Positions 7,088 through 10,521 of a DNA stretch of 10,521 nucleotides are shown here, one piece after another. Positions within the stretch are counted from its first letter, which is position 1. Every line of letters starts with the position of its first letter. The DNA is taken from contig JACCZH010000280.1 of assembly GCA_013696045.1 (NCBI GenBank), positions 1 to 10,521 of the forward strand, written 5' to 3'. The notes below the pieces were generated by a model, which was not told the DNA's origin, ran no database searches, and was given only the letters and a program-made list of their open reading frames with translations. The stretch is from Chloroflexia bacterium (GTDB lineage Bacteria > Chloroflexota > Chloroflexia > Thermomicrobiales > CFX8). The position numbers and the translations under genes were made by a program.

Positions 7088-7780
7088 ATGGGTATCCTTG
7101 ACCGTATGTCCAGGCTTATTCGAGCCAACGTCAACGATCTTATCGACCGCTCGGAAGACCCGGAGAAGATGCTCAACGAGCTTTTGCGCGAGATGAACGC
7201 CAGTATTAGCGATGCCCGAACTCAAGTGGCAAACATGATCGCCCAGGAAAAGATCGTTGAGGGCGATCTGCAGGACGCCCTCAGGGACGCCGGTCAGTGG
7301 GCGCAAAAGGCGGAGCTCGCGGTCACCCGTAGCCGCGATGATCTTGCCCGCGAGGCGCTGCGCCGCAAGAATGACGCTGAGGAGCTCGCGACAGTGTACG
7401 AGCACCAGCTCACCTCACAACAGGAGATGGTTGAGAAGATGAAGGGCCAGCTGCGCATCCTGGAGGCCAAGTATCAGGAAGCTGAGTCCAAGAAGGGCAT
7501 CCTGATCGCCCGTCATCGTCGAGCCCAGTCGCAGCAACGGATCAATGAGACCTTTTCGAGCCTGCCTGAGATGAGCGCCGCAAGCGAGCTCGATCGCATG
7601 GAGCGCCAGATCCGCACCACCGAAGCCAAGGCGCTCGCTGTCGAAGAGTTGGAGCAGGATTCCGTCGAGTGGCAGTTCGCCGAGCTGGAGGTCAACACCG
7701 ATGTTGAATCGGAGCTTGCGGCGCTCAAAGCTCGAGTAGGCAGCGAAGATCCAAAGAGTCTGAGCGAGGGCAGTAACTAG
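7088..7780 (+). CDS. pspA: PspA/IM30 family membrane-repair protein
   Basis: PspA-family proteins are ESCRT-III-like coiled-coil proteins that assemble on the inner face of the cytoplasmic membrane and protect it when it is stressed. The 230-residue length fits (E. coli PspA has 222). The N-terminal helix MGILDRMSRLIRANVNDLI can form the membrane-binding amphipathic helix, followed by the family hallmark DPEKMLNELLREM at about residues 25-37. Long heptad-patterned helices then run to about residue 180 (for example AREALRRKNDAEELA), followed by DRMERQIRTTEAKALAVEEL and an acidic tail ending GSEDPKSLSEGSN. I chose the ATG at 7088 because it gives the conserved N-terminus, with GAAAGGG at 7072-7078 nine bases upstream; in-frame codons upstream lie inside the previous gene. 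No pspF- or pspBC-like gene is visible, so regulation must differ from E. coli. Confidence 0.93.
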   Translation: MGILDRMSRLIRANVNDLIDRSEDPEKMLNELLREMNASISDARTQVANMIAQEKIVEGDLQDALRDAGQWAQKAELAVTRSRDDLAREALRRKNDAEELATVYEHQLTSQQEMVEKMKGQLRILEAKYQEAESKKGILIARHRRAQSQQRINETFSSLPEMSAASELDRMERQIRTTEAKALAVEELEQDSVEWQFAELEVNTDVESELAALKARVGSEDPKSLSEGSN

Positions 7781-7813
7781 CGAGCATGTGCGCTGCATAT
7801 GTTGGTACCCGGT

Positions 7814-7820
7814 AGAGGAG
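7814..7820 (+). promoter_or_regulatory. Ribosome binding site deciding a GTG start at 7828
   Basis: AGAGGAG lies seven bases before the GTG at 7828 and supports that codon as the start of the SPFH gene. It matches the short N-terminus (MAILDLIEYPD) expected for YdjI-like proteins. Confidence 0.75.
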
Positions 7821-7827
7821 AGCGGTT

Positions 7828-8907
7828 GTGGCCATCCTTGACTTAATTGAATATCCAGACGCCCGCAATGACGAGCTTGTGCATCGGGTTCCCGAGCATG
7901 GGTCCGGCGAGTTCCGGTTGGGATCGCAATGCGTGGTGCGCGAATCGCAACGCGCCGTCTTCTTCCGTGACGGCAAGGCGCTCGACGTCCTGGGGCCGGG
8001 CCGGCACACTCTGTCAACCGCCAACGTTCCGCTGCTGACCGGGCTGATCGGACTTCCGTTCGGCTCAAAGAGCCCGTTCCGGGCCGAGGTCTACTACGCC
8101 AACATCCGGGAATTCATTGACATGAAATGGGGCACGGCCCAGCCAGTGCTCTACCGGGACAAAGAATTTGGCATGATCCGCATCCGTGCCTTCGGGACCT
8201 ATTCAATGCGCATCAAGGACCCCCAAACGTTCGTAAATCAAGTTGTCGGCACACGCGGAACTTATTCCACCAGCCAGATTGAAGACTTCCTGCGCTCGGT
8301 GGTCATCACAGAGTTTAACGACATGCTCGGCAACACCATGACGAGTATTCTCGATGTTCAGGCCATGACTCGCGACATCGCGACCGCTGCCCAGCATGCG
8401 CTCGCCGACGATTTCGACCGCATCGGACTGGAGCTCCTGACGTTTCAGATTCTGGCTATCACGCCGCCGGAAGAGGTTCAGAAGCGCATCGACGAGCGCT
8501 CGGGCATGGCGGCGCTGGGTGACATGAACACTTACATGCAATTCCAGACTGCTCAGGCCATCGGCAACGTCGGAGAAGCTGGCGGTGGCGGCAACGTCTC
8601 CGAAGGAGCCGGACTAGGCGCTGGACTCGGCATGGGCATGGCCATGGGCGAAGCGATGCGAGAGTCCATGCGCGGTGGCCAGTCCGCGCCACAGGCGCCG
8701 CAACAGCAGACGCCGGCAGCAGGAGGCGCCGCCGCGCCCGGCACGAAGTTTTGTGCCGAGTGCGGGCAAGCACTGGCTCCAGGGGCCAAGTTCTGTTCAA
8801 ACTGCGGCGCAAAAACCGCGGCGGCAAACATCTGCCCCCAGTGTGGATCCGAGAATCCGGCCGGGGCAAAATTCTGCCAAGAATGTGGCACGGCGCTCTC
8901 ACCATAG
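7828..8907 (+). CDS. SPFH/YdjI-like protein with two C-terminal zinc ribbons
   Basis: This 359-residue protein belongs to the SPFH (band 7) branch that includes B. subtilis YdjI. Features of that branch are the start MAILDLIEYPD, GLPFGSKSPFRAEVYYANIREF, the MKWGTAQPV strand, IRAFGTYSMRI, and a helical part ending near residue 235 (ITPPEEVQKRIDERSG). There is no hydrophobic anchor at the N-terminus, so it is probably a peripheral membrane protein. Residues about 245-305 are a low-complexity Gly/Ala/Met then Pro/Gln linker. The tail carries two zinc ribbons: cysteines 309, 312, 323, 326 and 336, 339, 350, 353. It follows pspA by 47 bases, as expected for partners. In B. subtilis, YdjI with YdjG and YdjH is linked to placing PspA at the membrane; a similar scaffold role here is inferred. 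The exact role of the zinc ribbons is unknown. Confidence 0.93.
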   Translation: MAILDLIEYPDARNDELVHRVPEHGSGEFRLGSQCVVRESQRAVFFRDGKALDVLGPGRHTLSTANVPLLTGLIGLPFGSKSPFRAEVYYANIREFIDMKWGTAQPVLYRDKEFGMIRIRAFGTYSMRIKDPQTFVNQVVGTRGTYSTSQIEDFLRSVVITEFNDMLGNTMTSILDVQAMTRDIATAAQHALADDFDRIGLELLTFQILAITPPEEVQKRIDERSGMAALGDMNTYMQFQTAQAIGNVGEAGGGGNVSEGAGLGAGLGMGMAMGEAMRESMRGGQSAPQAPQQQTPAAGGAAAPGTKFCAECGQALAPGAKFCSNCGAKTAAANICPQCGSENPAGAKFCQECGTALSP

Positions 8908-8928
8908 GGCAGAATCCTTTTCCCCGGT

Positions 8929-8958
8929 TTGACGCGCCATTTTGCGCTCGCTTACAAT
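8929..8958 (+). promoter_or_regulatory. Sigma-70-type promoter for the inositol-3-phosphate synthase gene
   Basis: A -35 box TTGACG (8929-8934) and a -10 box TACAAT (8953-8958) are separated by 18 bases, each differing by one base from consensus. Transcription would begin near 8965, giving a leader of about 87 bases. It sits in the longest gap of the window (144 bases, 8908-9051), so the downstream gene probably has its own transcription unit. Confidence 0.75.
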
Positions 8959-8971
8959 GACATGATGTTCT

Positions 8972-9001
8972 CGTGCGATTTCGTTAGGGCCGGATCGCAC
9001 G
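8972..9001 (+). repeat. Inverted repeat (potential stem-loop) in the leader of the inositol-3-phosphate synthase gene
   Basis: CGTGCGAT (8972-8979) and ATCGCACG (8994-9001) are perfect reverse complements separated by 14 bases. Wobble pairs could extend the stem on both sides. It begins just downstream of the predicted transcription start and ends 50 bases before the ATG. There is no following T-run, so it is not a typical terminator. It could be a leader hairpin or a two-fold operator for a repressor. Confidence 0.55.
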
Positions 9002-9037
9002 GTCATCTTGTTATTGCACCAACCCGGTCTTCTCATG

Positions 9038-9043
9038 AAGGGA
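9038..9043 (+). promoter_or_regulatory. Ribosome binding site for inositol-3-phosphate synthase
   Basis: AAGGGA lies eight bases before the ATG at 9052. It favours this ATG over the ATG at 9035, which is in another frame, and over the upstream in-frame ATG at 8929, which overlaps the promoter. Confidence 0.7.
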
Positions 9044-9051
9044 ACCAGCAC

Positions 9052-10206
9052 ATGCCAAAGACGAGCGGCACATCCTCGTCTAACCAGAAAATCCGCGTCG
9101 CGATCATTGGCGTCGGCAACTGCGCCTCATCGCTAGTGCAAGGCATTGAGTACTATAAGGATGCCGATCCGGATGCCTTCGTTCCGGGCTTGATGCACGT
9201 CAACCTCGGCGGTTACCATATCCGTGACATCGAGTTTTCCGCCGCGTTCGACATCGATGTTAACAAGGTGGGCAAAGACCTCAGCGAGGCGATCTTCGAA
9301 AAACCTAACAACACCTATAAGTTTTCTGACGTGCCTCATCTCGGCGTGCCCGTCCAGCGGGGCATGACCCACGACGGTCTGGGCAAATACCTATCCGAGA
9401 TCATCACCAAGGCGCCCGGGCCAACGGTCGACATCGTCCAGGTCCTCAAGGACACGAAGACCGATGTCGTTATCAGCTACCTCCCGGTCGGCTCTGAAAT
9501 GGCCACCAAGTGGTATGTCGAGCAGATCCTGCAGGCAGGCTGCGCCTTCATCAACTGTATTCCTGTTTTCATCGCTCGCCAGGAGGACTGGCAGAAGCGC
9601 TTCCATGACCACGGCCTGCCGATCATCGGCGACGATATCAAGTCGCAAGTCGGCGCAACCATCACCCACCGCATGCTGGCGCGGCTCTTCGCCGACCGAG
9701 GGGTTCGCATCGACCGCACCTACCAGTTGAACTTCGGCGGCAATACCGACTTCCTGAACATGCTCGAACGCGAGCGGCTGGAGTCGAAGAAGGTGTCCAA
9801 GACCAACGCCGTCACGTCGCAGATCGACTATGGAATGGACCCAGACAACGTTCACGTCGGACCCAGCGACCATGTGCCATGGCTGGAAGACCGCAAGTGG
9901 GCCCACATCCGTATGGAGGGCACCACGTTCGGGGATGTGCCACTGAACGTCGAGTTGAAGCTGGAAGTCTGGGATTCGCCAAACTCGGCCGGCGTGGTCA
10001 TCGACGCCATCCGCTGCGCCAAGCTGGCGTTGAACAACAACATCTCCGGAGCACTGATCGCTCCGTCGTCCTACTTCATGAAGTCGCCTCCGGTCCAGTA
10101 CCACGACGATCAGGCGCACGAGAAGGTTGAGGAGTTCATCCGAGAAACAGCTCTGCGGCCGTCCGACGTTGAGGCTGACAGCCCGGTCCATACTCCGGCC
10201 GACTAG
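9052..10206 (+). CDS. Inositol-3-phosphate synthase (bacterial type)
   Basis: This cytoplasmic NAD-dependent enzyme converts glucose 6-phosphate to 1D-myo-inositol 3-phosphate, the first step toward inositol lipids, mycothiol-like thiols or inositol solutes. The 384-residue length is that of the compact bacterial and archaeal form rather than the longer eukaryotic form. The N-terminal NAD-binding motif is IRVAIIGVGNCASS (residues 14-27). Catalytic-domain motifs are PVGSEMATKWY, FINCIPVFIA, GDDIKSQVGAT (193-203, with the conserved Lys197), LNFGGNTDFLNM (from 226) and KLEVWDSPNSAGVVIDAIRCAK. I chose the ATG at 9052 because it gives a short Ser/Thr-rich tail before the first strand and has a good ribosome site. 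An upstream in-frame extension would read through the promoter region. The gene has its own promoter and leader repeat, so it may be regulated separately from the PspA module. Confidence 0.95.
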   Translation: MPKTSGTSSSNQKIRVAIIGVGNCASSLVQGIEYYKDADPDAFVPGLMHVNLGGYHIRDIEFSAAFDIDVNKVGKDLSEAIFEKPNNTYKFSDVPHLGVPVQRGMTHDGLGKYLSEIITKAPGPTVDIVQVLKDTKTDVVISYLPVGSEMATKWYVEQILQAGCAFINCIPVFIARQEDWQKRFHDHGLPIIGDDIKSQVGATITHRMLARLFADRGVRIDRTYQLNFGGNTDFLNMLERERLESKKVSKTNAVTSQIDYGMDPDNVHVGPSDHVPWLEDRKWAHIRMEGTTFGDVPLNVELKLEVWDSPNSAGVVIDAIRCAKLALNNNISGALIAPSSYFMKSPPVQYHDDQAHEKVEEFIRETALRPSDVEADSPVHTPAD

Positions 10207-10216
10207 CTAAAGCTCC

Positions 10217-10521
10217 ATGAAACTGAACGCCCGCTTGCTCAACCTGTTCTCGGGGGCGGCTCGCGGGCGTCATTCCTTGAGTACTGATGACCTGGCACTC
10301 AACTTCTCATTCGTCCTGCACGAAGCGTCGTCAAGTACCGCGGTTCGCCACGCCATGGAAGCGTCTCGGCGCCACCGTCGCACTCGATTCCGACCTCGTG
10401 AAACGGTGCTCGACGGCGACCGAGAGCTTGCGGTCAACGGCTGGATCAGTGCGTCAATTGGGTTGCCCGGTGCTCTCGGGAACGCACTCCGTGAGGCAGG
10501 GCTGCCAAGCGACAACATAAC
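10217..10521 (+). CDS. Unrecognised reading frame, 3'-truncated by the window edge
   Basis: An ATG ten bases after the inositol-3-phosphate synthase stop opens a frame that runs without a stop to the right edge, giving 101 visible residues. It starts MKLNARLLNLFSGAARG, contains DDLALNFSFVLHEASS and an Arg-rich stretch, and continues DGDRELAVNGWISASIGLPG and NALREAGLPSD. I do not recognise a family. The third codon positions are G/C-rich, as in neighbouring genes, and the protein looks more natural than the overlapping frames at 10287-10520 (+) and 10270-10518 (-). No good ribosome site is visible, so translational coupling to the upstream gene, or a different start, is possible. The position suggests a role near inositol metabolism, but the sequence itself gives no function. 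Confidence 0.5.
   Translation, partial: MKLNARLLNLFSGAARGRHSLSTDDLALNFSFVLHEASSSTAVRHAMEASRRHRRTRFRPRETVLDGDRELAVNGWISASIGLPGALGNALREAGLPSDNI

Noticed and set aside
7781..7827. Gap between pspA and the SPFH gene, checked for a promoter
   Set aside because: No convincing -35/-10 pair was seen. It holds only the ribosome site at its end, so readthrough from pspA is more likely.
7415..8068. Open frame of 217 codons on the - strand spanning the pspA-SPFH junction
   Set aside because: Both + strand genes are confidently assigned over this stretch, and the antisense product has no motif or plausible start context.
8934..8947. Short GCGC / GCGC repeat between the -35 and -10 boxes, considered as an operator
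   Set aside because: Only four bases per arm, and GCGC is its own palindrome; too weak to call.
9391..10191. Long open frame of 266 codons on the - strand opposite inositol-3-phosphate synthase
   Set aside because: The + strand protein has clear family motifs along its whole length. The antisense frame has none and no ribosome site.
10227..10270. Perfect 8-bp inverted repeat ACGCCCGC / GCGGGCGT with a 28-base loop, considered as a terminator after inositol-3-phosphate synthase
   Set aside because: There is no T-run after it, the loop is long, and it falls inside the open frame starting at 10217. In GC-rich DNA such a repeat can arise by chance. It does lower confidence in that frame slightly.

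Overview
The window is a GC-rich bacterial stretch in which every convincing gene lies on the + strand. It reads as two transcription units. Genes 1 to 10 (start of window to 8907) run with gaps of 47 bases or less or with short overlaps, and could be one long operon. A clear sigma-70-type promoter at 8929-8958 then starts a second unit with an inositol-3-phosphate synthase and the beginning of an unrecognised gene cut by the right edge. The host cannot be fixed from the sequence. A non-proteobacterial lineage such as Chloroflexota or Actinomycetota fits best: the inositol-3-phosphate synthase is of the compact bacterial type, the Psp-like module carries zinc ribbons, and no lpx or heptose genes accompany the glycosyltransferases. 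This is an inference of modest strength.

Layout. (1) 1-636 is the C-terminal half of adenylosuccinate synthetase (PurA, purine synthesis), followed by FabZ (668-1108, fatty acid elongation). (2) 1105-5458 is a block of four glycosyltransferases: GT9, GT9, GT4, GT9. The genes overlap by 4 to 20 bases, so they are probably translationally coupled and build one glycan or glycolipid, of unknown structure. (3) 5455-8907 is an envelope-stress-like module. It holds a small two-helix membrane protein with a winged-helix-like segment and a zinc ribbon, a DUF4178-like protein, a PspA/IM30 protein, and an SPFH (YdjI-like) protein ending in two zinc ribbons. The set recalls the Bacillus subtilis pspA-ydjGHI locus, with different partners. 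(4) 8908-9051 is a regulatory gap with a promoter and an inverted repeat in the predicted leader. (5) 9052-10206 is inositol-3-phosphate synthase, followed after 10 bases by a partial unknown reading frame.

How they fit together: much of the window points to the cell envelope. FabZ makes acyl chains, the glycosyltransferases build a surface glycan, the PspA/SPFH group probably guards membrane integrity, and inositol phosphate could feed inositol lipids. The part most worth following up is the PspA module and its first two members. No mobile element, CRISPR array, tRNA or rRNA was seen.
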